This document shows, piece after piece, positions 38,216-47,372 of a DNA stretch of 64,000 nt. Position 1 is the first letter of the stretch, and every line of letters begins with the position of its first letter. The stretch is from Megaera sp965229545. GTDB lineage: Bacteria > Pseudomonadota > Alphaproteobacteria > Rickettsiales > Rickettsiaceae. The stretch is taken from assembly GCA_965229545.1 (NCBI GenBank), contig OZ245887.1, positions 124,001 to 188,000 of the forward strand. Reading direction: 5' to 3'. Below the pieces are notes generated by a model. The model had not been told where the DNA came from, searched no databases, and saw only the letters and a program-made list of their open reading frames with translations. The position numbers and the translations under genes are program-made.

Positions 38216-40378
38216 TATCTAAAAGGTTTTCTGCTAAGGTGAGTAGGTTATTAAGGTAATGGTGTTGTTGTTTAGTAAGTTTTGTATCGAGCAATAGTTC
38301 CGTAATACCGATAATACCGTTCATAGGGGTCCTAATTTCGTGGCTCATGGTGGCTAAAAATTCTGACTTCATTTTGGTAGCTGATTCTGCTTCTTCTTTA
38401 GCTGTTTGCAGCTTTATTTCAGCATTTTTACGATCACTGATATCAGTAATTGAACCAGTCATCCTCTTAATTCCTGTATCAGGGTTTATAGTTAACAGAC
38501 CTCTGGCTTGAAACCATCTATAGTTACCTGTTTTGTGCATTAATCTACATTCTACGTCAAATGGTTTATTATTTTTAAAATGTTCTTCTAAAGCTTGTGT
38601 TAATGTTTGGGCATCATCAGAATGGATAAGGGACATAAATTTATTGTAAGAAGATTCTATTTCTTCGTTTTCATACCCTAGTAGTTTGTAGAATTGAGGT
38701 GACCAGTAAACTCTGTTTCCATCTACATTTATCTAGTCCCATATACCGTCACGAACACCTTCCACAGCTAGCTGAAATCTAGTTTCACTTTCTTTTAGAT
38801 CTTTTGTTTTCTGGTTTACTAATCTTTCTATATTTTCCGAATAACCAGTTATTACCATGGTAAGAATTGCAGATATTGCTATAAATAATAACCCTGCAAG
38901 TAACAGATACCATAAGTACCATTCTTTATTGGCTATTAGATATTCAGTTTTTTGTTTGAATAACACATTCCAAATTTTGCTTTCGAATCCAATAAAATCA
39001 ATAGTGATTAATGAATAGGATGAGTTATCGTTAATTGAAGTAAATATAATTTCTTTGCTGGGATTACTGGTTCTATCCGTTACTTCTATTTCAATACCTT
39101 TTTCTTTTAAGCTTTCTATGAAATTGCTAAACAGATCATCAATTTTAAAAGTTCCGATTATGATGCCCTTTATGGAACTTTTTTGGTTTTTTAAGAAATT
39201 ATAATAGTTATTATGATTAAATACAGGTTCAAAAAATCTAATAACCTTATCAGAATTAGCTTTATCGGTAAGGGTTACAACATTTGAAATCTGCAGCAAC
39301 CTAGTGTTAATAGCACGTTTTATGTATTCGGCAAATTTAGGGTCGGAATATATATCGTACCCTAAATCGTCATATTTGACCTCGCAAATTTCAGAATAAT
39401 ATATAGGAAAAAATACTGTACTTCCTTGCTTCTCTAATGAATTTCTACTACTGGAATATTGCTTTATTTGATAATTGATCCCATCTTTCTTAGCTTGTTC
39501 TATAAATTTATTTAGGGAATTTATATCCATCTTAGGCGCTCATTGTAGGCTGTATATTTCCGGTGAACTTTTTAAGAGATTACCAATTAGATATTTAAAA
39601 TTTGACCTATCTACCTGATCGTATGCAAGATAAAAATTACTCATTGCAGATATTTCCTCAATGTAATTATATATCTTGTTTTCCAGCTGAATTATTGTAC
39701 TTCTAGCAGTGCTTTCAAGTTGTTGTTATAATTTGTTATGTTCCCAGTTACTTGCGTTTATAAATAAAATAATTACTATACTAAAAATAGAAATAAGAGG
39801 AGTAATTATAAGTATTTTTCGTTTAATGCTAATATATTTATTGGGAGTAAAGATAGCGACGAGTATAGGGGTACATACAATAATACCAAGGCTGTTTCCT
39901 ATCCACCAAGCCCACCAATTATAAAATAGCTACCAAAGGGAATTATACCTTTTAGGTATAAAGATGTAACGCCTATAGTAGGTGATGGAATAGAACCCAC
40001 CATACCGGCTATAATGAATAAAATAAGTATATCTTTCCAATGAGAAAGTGAATTTGGGTAACCTATGAGTTTTTTTATAATAAAAGCTACGGTAAAAGAC
40101 TCAATAGTTGCTCCGGTTGCTATACACAGAGATATATCCACGAAATTTAAGGCTTTATCAATAAAAATGTCGAGGGAGGAAGTAAAGTTGGTTAAATTTG
40201 CGGCCAATGACCCTAAAAAAAAATCCCTGGTAACGTTTTGTATCCAAAAAAATAACTGCAGCCGCCGCAATACCGGATGCAGGCCATATTGCTGTCGCAT
40301 TATCAGGAGGGAGAGCTATAAAAAACCTAATTTTGCCGGAATAAAATAAGCAAGGAAAACGATAAATATAGAAAAATC

Positions 40379-41749
40379 GAGTCTGTCATATAGTTTGTGT
40401 AAGTTGCAAAAGGATATAGTAGAAGATACTATAAAAAAGCAACTTAAATACAGAGGAAAAAATGGCTAAAAAATTAGCAGAAAAAGAAGTAGATATAAAT
40501 ACTAAATTAGTCGAAGAATTACTATCAAAAGCAGATCCATCTGAATTATTTGGTCGCGGGTGGATTATTTAATAAACTTAAAAAGCAAATAGTAGAGAGA
40601 ATTCTTGAAAGTGAATTAGAACACGATCTAGGTTATTCTAAACATAGTAAGATAATCAAGAGCGATAATAATCGTCGCAACGGCAGTTATGAAAAAACGA
40701 TTATAGATGACGACGGTCATCAGATTACCGTAGATGTTTCAAGGGGACAGGGAAGGAGAATTTGAACCTCAATTGATTCCTGAAGGAGTTAGGAGATTTA
40801 GTGGTTTTGATGATAAAGTGATTTCACTATATGCAAGAGGGATGACTGTCAGTGAGATACAGGGCCATTTAGAGGAGATATACCAGACCAATATTTCCAA
40901 GGACCTTATATCAACTGTCACTGACGGAGTAATAGAAGAAGTTACTACATGGCAAAACAGGTCCCTAGACGATGTATATCCAATATTATATTTGGATTGC
41001 ATACACGTTAAAGCAAGGGATAATCATACAGTAATTAACAAAGCGGTATATCTTGCAATAGGTGTTAACATGGAAGGGAAAAAGGAATTACTGGGGATCT
41101 GGGTCGGTAAAAATGAAGGTTCCAAGTTTTGGATGCAGGTTGTAACTGAGCTAAAGAACAGAGGGATAAAACAGATATATGTATCATGCGTTGATGGATT
41201 AAAAGGCTTTCCTGAAGCCATAAATAGCATTTATCCTAATACGATTGTACAACTCTGTATAGTACATATGGCGAGGAATTCTGTAAAATATGTTTCTTAT
41301 AAGGATTTAAAAGCGGTCACAGCGGATCTTAAAAGGATTTACACTGCAAACAGCGAGGAAATAGGATATCTGGAGCTAAAATCGTTTGCTGCTAAATGGG
41401 ATAATAAATATCCTGTGATCTCTGATATTTGGCAAAGGAATTGGAGCGGGATTATTCCTCTTTTTGCTTTTCCTGATGAGATTAGGCGGGTAATTTATAC
41501 TACCAATGCGATAGAATCGATAAATCGTCAAATCAGAAAAATCATCAACAATAAAGGGGTTTTTCCAGATGATAAGTCTATTTTAAAAATCGTATTTTTG
41601 GCTCTAAAAAATGCTACCAAAAAATGGACCATGCCGATTAAAAATTGGTCTTTGGCATTGAATCAATTTGAAATTTTATGCGGGGATTTTAGGCATGATT
41701 TACTGGAATTAAAAAATACAACAACTTACACAAAATAAATGATTGACTC
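40379..41749 (+). mobile_element. IS256-B element, full length (1371 bp)
   Basis: It runs from GAGTCTGTCATATAG at 40379 to GATTGACTC at 41741-41749, with imperfect inverted ends. This is the best-preserved copy. No target duplication is evident (GAAAAATC on the left, TAATTTTA on the right), as at the 33280 copy. It cuts the N-terminal end of the hybrid kinase. Confidence 0.92.
40462..41738 (+). pseudogene. IS256-B transposase, two frameshifts only
   Basis: Its two +1 shifts (near 40551 in CGCGGGTGG, near 40743 in AAGGGGAC) are the only breaks. After the second, 334 codons stay open to the natural end NTTTYTK, with all DDE residues (YLDCIHV, SCVDGLKG, TTNAIES). Removing one G at each site gives a normal IS256 transposase of about 424 residues. 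Every other copy has the same two shifts. Either they are a shared inherited defect copied by an outside transposase, or the protein is made by ribosomal frameshifting. Confidence 0.9.
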
Positions 41750-41947
41750 TAATTTTAGGAACACAAAATCCTGTAAAATAAAAAACAAATGATTTTGTAC
41801 TCTAAGAAACATTCTTAAAATAACCACTAGACTCTTTAATAATCAATAAATACGCTTTACCAAACATATATACAAAAGATCAAAAAATGCTCCGTAAGTA
41901 GGTTTTTTATAGATTTATAGCACTTCTAAGTCCTACTGACCAACTTT

Positions 41948-43915
41948 TTACCCTACCAGTTGGCGAGCACTTACATTAAGACCAACTTTATATTTGTTGT
42001 TAATTTCAGCTAAAACGTCCCCTTGAATTTGCATATTAGACTTGCGTACTTTATATATACAGGAACTTTAAAGTAATTAAATTCACTAACGTTTCGGCCT
42101 TGAACATCTTGGCTTATTGGATCTTTCCAATCATGTAAATAGCTTACAGTTAAGGAAGGAGTTAGCTTTACACTTTCTTTCATTGAGAAACTGCTAGCTA
42201 GAGTTAAACCAACTTCGCCCATGATGGATTCTCTTTTTGGTATATTAAAGTCCATTTGAGTAGAAGTTTTTTTGACCAGCAGCATCTTTCTCACTATAGT
42301 TTTTCATGGTCACAGATTGATAATGCCCTGCAACGAAAGGGGTAGCACTGACATTATTTCTCGCAAAATCAAAGCGATAACCTGTACCTAGCGTGGTAAA
42401 TAGGTGGTCTCCAGATGTTTTACCATATTCTTTATGGGTAGCTAAACCAAGGGCGATATTACGGTCAATATTGTATTTAAGTCTACCAATACCTGCGGAC
42501 GCATAAACAAACATCGGTTTTTCAAAACTATAAACCCCATGTAATGATATTGCTTGTTCTTTGATTTTAGCTTTACCTCTGTCCGCTACGAATTTAGTTT
42601 TAGTTTCTGCATAACCGATTCTTGTACCGATGAGTAAATTATCCTTTATTTTGTAATTTAGACCCATTCCGACATCTACTGCACTGTCATCTTTGAAACC
42701 TAATGTTTTTTTGCTGAATGTTCCGGTATGGCTCTTACCGAAATCACCAAAAACCTGAATGGCAAACTTATCACTACTATTTGGAACGTCAGCAGAAGCA
42801 GCAATATTATTTTGTACCTGGCCGGTACTTGCAAAACCTTGGGCTAGTGCAAGATTTCTTTCCGCGGTTTTCATCCCGAAACTAAGTGGAGATTCGCGTA
42901 GCAGCGAAACCAGAGTTGGGCTGGTAATTACAGAATAAACAAACTGACGTTTTATATTGTTAACAGGTTGGGTAGCATGGGAAGTTGTATCAAAAACACC
43001 TGTCTTCCCGTTATCTGAAACATAATTTCCAAGGAGTTATTCCTCGGTTGTTAAATATTTGCTAGCATTAGCAACTAATTCTTGGATAAGATTTGCTTCA
43101 TCCCACAATATTATATTAGCCTGAGGAACTTTTAACACCCCTCTTATTTGGGCGCGTCACATTTCTCGTGAAATTACGTTGAAAAACTCTTCCCCAAAAC
43201 CGCGAAGCTCCAGCTGCCTTAACTCATCATTATAATGGTTTCCAACCAAAATGTAGTTAGCACCATTAAGGGTTGCTAGTTGCACAAAACTCTGGGCACT
43301 ATTTTCTGTTTGCTGGAAAAACCTAGTGAACAAAATAGGAAAATTTTCTTCATTTACAGCTAAAGAACCATTTATTACCTTAGCTCGGACCTCACCAAAA
43401 TTCGCAGCTTTACCAGAAGCAATTAAAGAATCAACGTCACTATTAAACCCAAATCCTTCAGAAAAAACGTCACCTGTAAGCGCACCACTCTCTGATATTT
43501 GATCATAAAAAATATACTCACTAGATAAAGGAGCATAGATAACTAAATCATTAGCACCAAACTTTCCTTTTTGGGTTAAATAAGTATTTATATCGCCTAT
43601 ACCAAAATCAGTAATTCCGCCCAAAGGATTTGTAGCCGTTCCCCCCTACCAAATGTTTAGAACTATCCCCCAAGAGCAAAGTTAGTTTCATTTCTTGTAA
43701 AGGCAAAACCTAGTTGTTCCGCTAAAGTTTTTGCATAAGTGGTAACTGGCAGGCCACTAACCGGTGAAGTATGGCCATCTACAAAACTATCACCAAAGGT
43801 AATGACATTGATAAAATCCTGCGTGTTCTTTGTAGCTAAAGCAATTGATGTTGTACTAAGAGACAAAAGCGAAAAGCGCAAAAGTTTTTAAAAAATTCTT
43901 CTTTTTATTAGACAT
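41948..43915 (-). pseudogene. GDSL esterase/lipase autotransporter, broken
   Basis: Type Va autotransporters export an N-terminal passenger through a C-terminal barrel. Here ATG 43915 (GAGGAGGG upstream) starts a signal peptide (NKKKNFLKTFAL, frameshift, LLSLSTTSIALA). The GDSL block VITFGDSFVDG follows, then block III GANDLVIYAP. A ~200-residue autotransporter beta-barrel follows (AIQVFGDFGKSHTG; GLNYKIKDNLLIGTRIGYAE; LGTGYRFDFARNN), ending NVSARQLVG at 41948. Frames change in the signal peptide, near 43650, in 42880-43150, near 42260 and near 42040. It would have been a surface-anchored lipid esterase, and in this state it is not functional. Confidence 0.82.
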
Positions 43916-44057
43916 TAAGATACCCTCCTCATATGATAATTTTGTCAATTAATAACGGCATGGTACCAGCATAGTTTAATTAAAACAATACATTTTTTTT
44001 AAGCAAAAAAAATTGGAAGTGAGCTATGTCATTTTGAAAACTGCTTACTCTATTATA

Positions 44058-45032
44058 TTAGCTTTTATCCATATTTTCGAAAGCTTCTTCCCAAGTACCG
44101 ACTGTTGCAGCCTTAGTATACTCAGTAACCCTGTTTTCAAAGAAATTAGTGTGTTCTACTCCATTTAACATTTCATCGAGCCAAGGAAGAGGATTATTAT
44201 CTACTAGATATATTTCCTTTAGACCGAGCTGCATGAGCCTGCGGTCGGCTATATATCTTATATACTGGCGTACTTCTCTAGCTGTTAACCCATCAATACC
44301 GCCAACCTCAAACGCCAGTTCAATAAAAGCGTCTTCAAAATGGACTATAGTGGCACAAGCTTCATAAAGTCTACTTCTTAAGTTTTCATTCCAAACTTCA
44401 GGATTTTCCTGCACAAAAGTTTTAAACAAAGTAATTATAGAGTTAGTATGCAAAGTTTCATCACGAACCGACCAAGTGACAATCTGGCCCATTCCCTTCA
44501 TTTTATTAAAACGAGGAAAATTGAGTAAGATAGCAAAAGAGGCAAAAAGCTGTAGGCCTTCCGTAAAAGCCCCGAACACTGCAAGAGTAGTTGCTATATC
44601 TTCTTTGGTTTCTACCCCAAATTTCTGCATATAGTCATACTTATCCTTCATCTCTTTATACTTCATGAACGCTTGATATTCAGCTTCATCCATACCTATA
44701 GTATCGAGTAAATGTGAATAAGCCGCTATGTGAACTGTTTCCATATTAGAGAAAGCAGACAGCATCATCTGCACTTCAGTTGGTTGAAACACTTTAGCAT
44801 AATGCTTCATATAACAATTGTTTACCTCAATATCGGCCTGCGTAAAAAAGCGAAAAATTTGAGTCAGTAAATGTTTTTCTCCTGGCGTTAAATTATATTT
44901 CCAATCTTTTACATCATCAGCTAGTGGCACTTCCTCCGGTAACCAATGGATTTTTTGCTGAACATGCCATGCTTCATAAGCCCAAGGATATGAAAAAGGT
45001 TTGTAAATTGGTTTTGCTGATAATAATGACAT
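44058..45032 (-). CDS. nrdB: Ribonucleotide reductase class I, beta subunit
   Basis: The beta subunit houses the di-iron centre and tyrosyl radical that start nucleotide reduction in the alpha subunit. 324 residues. Ligands and radical site are visible: QADIEV, SNMETVHIAAY (Glu, His and the radical Tyr, ~residues 98-106), FTEGL, and VRDETLHTNS (Glu, His). The C-terminal tail with VGTWEEAFENMDKS is the alpha-docking end. It lies 43 bp downstream of nrdA on the same strand, as one transcription unit. Confidence 0.97.
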   Translation of the reverse strand: MSLLSAKPIYKPFSYPWAYEAWHVQQKIHWLPEEVPLADDVKDWKYNLTPGEKHLLTQIFRFFTQADIEVNNCYMKHYAKVFQPTEVQMMLSAFSNMETVHIAAYSHLLDTIGMDEAEYQAFMKYKEMKDKYDYMQKFGVETKEDIATTLAVFGAFTEGLQLFASFAILLNFPRFNKMKGMGQIVTWSVRDETLHTNSIITLFKTFVQENPEVWNENLRSRLYEACATIVHFEDAFIELAFEVGGIDGLTAREVRQYIRYIADRRLMQLGLKEIYLVDNNPLPWLDEMLNGVEHTNFFENRVTEYTKAATVGTWEEAFENMDKS

Positions 45033-45075
45033 TTTAATTTCTCCTTGATATTATTCGTAATAAACCGTTCTTATT

Positions 45076-46917
45076 CTACTGACATGATAAACATTCATCA
45101 TATTCAGTTTTTGAAGATGCTTTTAGTTGTAAATTAATATTATTTTTTTTCTCTAACTCAGCCATCCCCTTATCCGTTGAAACTGCATGAGATACTTTAT
45201 CCGCTCTTTGGATAGAGGTAGAGCGAGAATAGTACAAGCTCTTGATTCCCTTTTTCCACGCTTTGAAGTGAATTTCATGCAAATATTTTTTGCTAACGTC
45301 TCCTGGCATAAAAATATTTAAAGATTGAGCTTGAGAGATATGAGGCATTCTATCGGCCGCCAGCTCAATAATCCAATTCTGATCAATTTCATAAGCTGTT
45401 TTAAAAACATCTTTTTCATGGTCGGATAAAAATGTTAAATGTTGTACCGAACCTTCATGAGTTGAAATAGAGGACCAGACCTGGTCGGTATTAAAACCTT
45501 TTTTATCTAGTAACCTTACTAAATTCTTATTCTTTACATTAAAAGAGCCTGTTAAAGTTTTTTGGGTAAAACTGTTGGCAGCAAAAGGTTCTATTCCAGG
45601 AGAAGAGTTACCACAAATGATAGAAATAGAAGCAGTGGGTGCTATAGATGTTTTATTACTGAAACGCTCTTTCGCACCAACTTCAGCTGCATCGGGACAC
45701 GCACCTCTTTCTTCTGCCAGAAGCACAGATGCAGCATTTACTTCCTTGTTTATATGTTCAAATATTTTATTATTCCAGACCTTAGCCATTACTGATTCTA
45801 TAGGCACATTCTGTGCTTGCAGAAACGAATGGAAGCCCATTACCCCGAGACCGACGCTACGTTCACGCATTGCTGAATATTTAGCTCTGCTCATACTATC
45901 TGGAGCTTTTGTGATAAAATCCTCAAGGACATTATCAAGGAACCTCATAATATTGGGGATAAACTCTTTGTTATCTTTCCAGTCTTCATAATATTCTAGA
46001 TTAAGAGACGATAAGCAGCATACCGCTGTTCTATTATTACCAAGATGGTCAATACCTGTTGGAAGAGTAATTTCAGAGCAAAGGTTAGAAGTTTTTACTT
46101 TTAAACCCAACTTTTTATGATGTTCTGGAATATATTTATTTACAGCATCAATATATAGTATATAAGGCTCTCCAGTTTCAATTCTAGTAGTGAGTAATTT
46201 TATCCATAAATCTCGTGCTCTAACTGTATTTATTACACTTCCATCACGAGGGCTTTTTAGATCCCAAGTAGTATTATTTTCAACTGCTTCCATGAAGCTA
46301 TCGGGAATTACAACCCCATGATGTAGATTTAGAGCCTTACGGTTTATATCTCCCCCGGTAGGACGACGCAAGTCAATAAACTCTTCAATTTCCGAGTGAT
46401 CAATAGGTAAATAAACTGCTGCACTACCTCTGCGCAAAGAGCCTTGAGAAATTGCCAGGGTCATAGAATCCTGAACCTTTAAAAACGGCACAATACCAGA
46501 GGTTTTGCCATTTCCATGCACTGTTTCATTAATAGAACGAACATTACCCCAATAACTTCCAATACCCCCTCCCTTAGATGCTAACCAAACATTCTCGGTC
46601 CAAAGCCCTACAATACCCTCTAAGCTATCGTCAGTTTCATTCAAGAAACAAGAAATCGGCAATCCCCTATCTGTGCCGCCATTACTAAGTATAGGGGTAG
46701 CTGGCATAAAATGCAGCTTGCTTATATAATCATAGATTTTATTGGCGTGAGTTTCATTATCTGCATAATAGCTTGCAACTCTTGCAAATAAATCCTGATA
46801 ATCTTCTCCTTTTATTAGGTAACGATCCTTTAAGACCGCTTTACCAAAATCACTAAGCAAACTATCACGACTTCTATCGATTTTTACCTTGTATTTATTT
46901 CCTTTGGCCTTAGACAT
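45076..46917 (-). CDS. nrdA: Ribonucleotide reductase class I, alpha subunit
   Basis: The catalytic subunit reduces ribonucleoside diphosphates to deoxy forms. At 613 residues it is shorter than the Escherichia coli enzyme and lacks the N-terminal ATP-cone, so dATP feedback through that domain is not expected. Active-site cysteines: GLPISCFLNETDDS (~residue 90), SNLCSEITLPTG (~281) and the one in AVCCLSSLNLEYYE (~300). The C-terminal redox pair is DECLSCQ. The radical-path Tyr pair region is near GIKSLYYSRS. It is transcribed away from parE across a 455-bp gap that contains a NrdR-box-like site. Confidence 0.97.
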   Translation of the reverse strand: MSKAKGNKYKVKIDRSRDSLLSDFGKAVLKDRYLIKGEDYQDLFARVASYYADNETHANKIYDYISKLHFMPATPILSNGGTDRGLPISCFLNETDDSLEGIVGLWTENVWLASKGGGIGSYWGNVRSINETVHGNGKTSGIVPFLKVQDSMTLAISQGSLRRGSAAVYLPIDHSEIEEFIDLRRPTGGDINRKALNLHHGVVIPDSFMEAVENNTTWDLKSPRDGSVINTVRARDLWIKLLTTRIETGEPYILYIDAVNKYIPEHHKKLGLKVKTSNLCSEITLPTGIDHLGNNRTAVCCLSSLNLEYYEDWKDNKEFIPNIMRFLDNVLEDFITKAPDSMSRAKYSAMRERSVGLGVMGFHSFLQAQNVPIESVMAKVWNNKIFEHINKEVNAASVLLAEERGACPDAAEVGAKERFSNKTSIAPTASISIICGNSSPGIEPFAANSFTQKTLTGSFNVKNKNLVRLLDKKGFNTDQVWSSISTHEGSVQHLTFLSDHEKDVFKTAYEIDQNWIIELAADRMPHISQAQSLNIFMPGDVSKKYLHEIHFKAWKKGIKSLYYSRSTSIQRADKVSHAVSTDKGMAELEKKNNINLQLKASSKTEYDECLSCQ

Positions 46918-47082
46918 TATTTCTTTTTCCTGTTTTTAAGATGGATTATACAAATTTTGCAATCAAAAATTTTAAAACTAAAACTGTTTAGAATTTTAGA
47001 TCAACTTGCCTTGATCATAACGCATAAACTCATTTTTCTTCAATAGTTATTTTTACGGATATTGTATGTTTTTTTACTTGAC

Positions 47083-47096
47083 ATACTATATATAGT
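47083..47096. promoter_or_regulatory. NrdR-box-like site
   Basis: ATACTATATATAGT matches 13 of 14 positions of the known NrdR box (ACACWATATATWGT), about 170 bp upstream of nrdA. NrdR represses ribonucleotide reductase genes and normally binds paired boxes about three turns apart. A second, much weaker match lies near 47108-47122. The site overlaps a TTGACA hexamer. In AT-rich DNA such a match can occur by chance. Confidence 0.4.
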
Positions 47097-47236
47097 TATT
47101 AATCGTATTGATGTATATTAGTAAATAATATCCAATTTTGTTGGTTTTATAAGAATTTAAACCGTAATAATAATATTTTATTGTTAATAAATATGGTATA
47201 TGTGGATAAAAAATAGTTAATAAAATCGTTATTATC

Positions 47237-47262
47237 ATTACCAATTTATTTGGTAATTTTTT
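47237..47262 (+). terminator. Weak terminator-like hairpin in the parE leader
   Basis: ATTACCAA (47237-47244), 5-base loop, TTGGTAAT (47250-47257), then five T (47258-47262). The stem has only two G-C pairs. It lies 110 bp before parE on the coding strand, with no gene ahead of it to terminate, so if it acts at all it would act on the parE leader. Confidence 0.4.
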
Positions 47263-47372
47263 ATATTACTTAAGCTAAAATCGACCCCATATAGTTGCCT
47301 TCTATTTGATGTTATTATTGCTTTTTACTAGAAAGTTATATAGATTTATTCCAGTTAATTTTAGCATTTAAG

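Larger units (their letters stand above)
36077..40378 (-). pseudogene. MASE1-CHASE-PAS hybrid histidine kinase, wrecked
   Basis: One large sensor kinase can be followed along the minus strand. A MASE1 membrane domain (TAIWPASGIAAAAVIFFG; NNWWAWWIGNSLG region, 40340-39850) is followed by a CHASE-type periplasmic domain (39700-38960), a membrane helix, PAS (38760-38440), HisKA with the phosphorylated His in FLATMSHEIRTPMNG, a HATPase (DAMRIGQILHNLVGNAIKF; GGTGLGLAICQKLV) and a receiver domain (LMVEDNRINAE; IFMDCQMPVMDG). It is broken by IS256-B at the N-terminus, a frameshift near 39900, TAA near 39729, TGA near 39537, TAG at 38733-38735, an IS630 (37084-38215) and a frameshift near 36780. Removing the IS630 restores LLDILNDILDFSKIEAG exactly. 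Confidence 0.88.
46918..47372. other. Divergent intergenic region nrdA/parE
   Basis: 455 bp, very AT-rich, with no gene. It contains the candidate NrdR site, a TTGACA hexamer (47078-47083) and a hairpin with a T run (47237-47262), described separately. Promoters for both directions must lie here. Confidence 0.5.

Noticed and set aside
33271..41757. Target-site duplications of IS256-B copies
   Set aside because: The 8-9 bp on both sides of the full copies at 33280 and 40379 do not match. Rearrangement or a different true boundary is likely.
43990..44057. Possible terminator after nrdB (GTAAGC/GCTCAC with T run)
   Set aside because: The stem has a mismatch in six pairs and a long loop, too weak to list.
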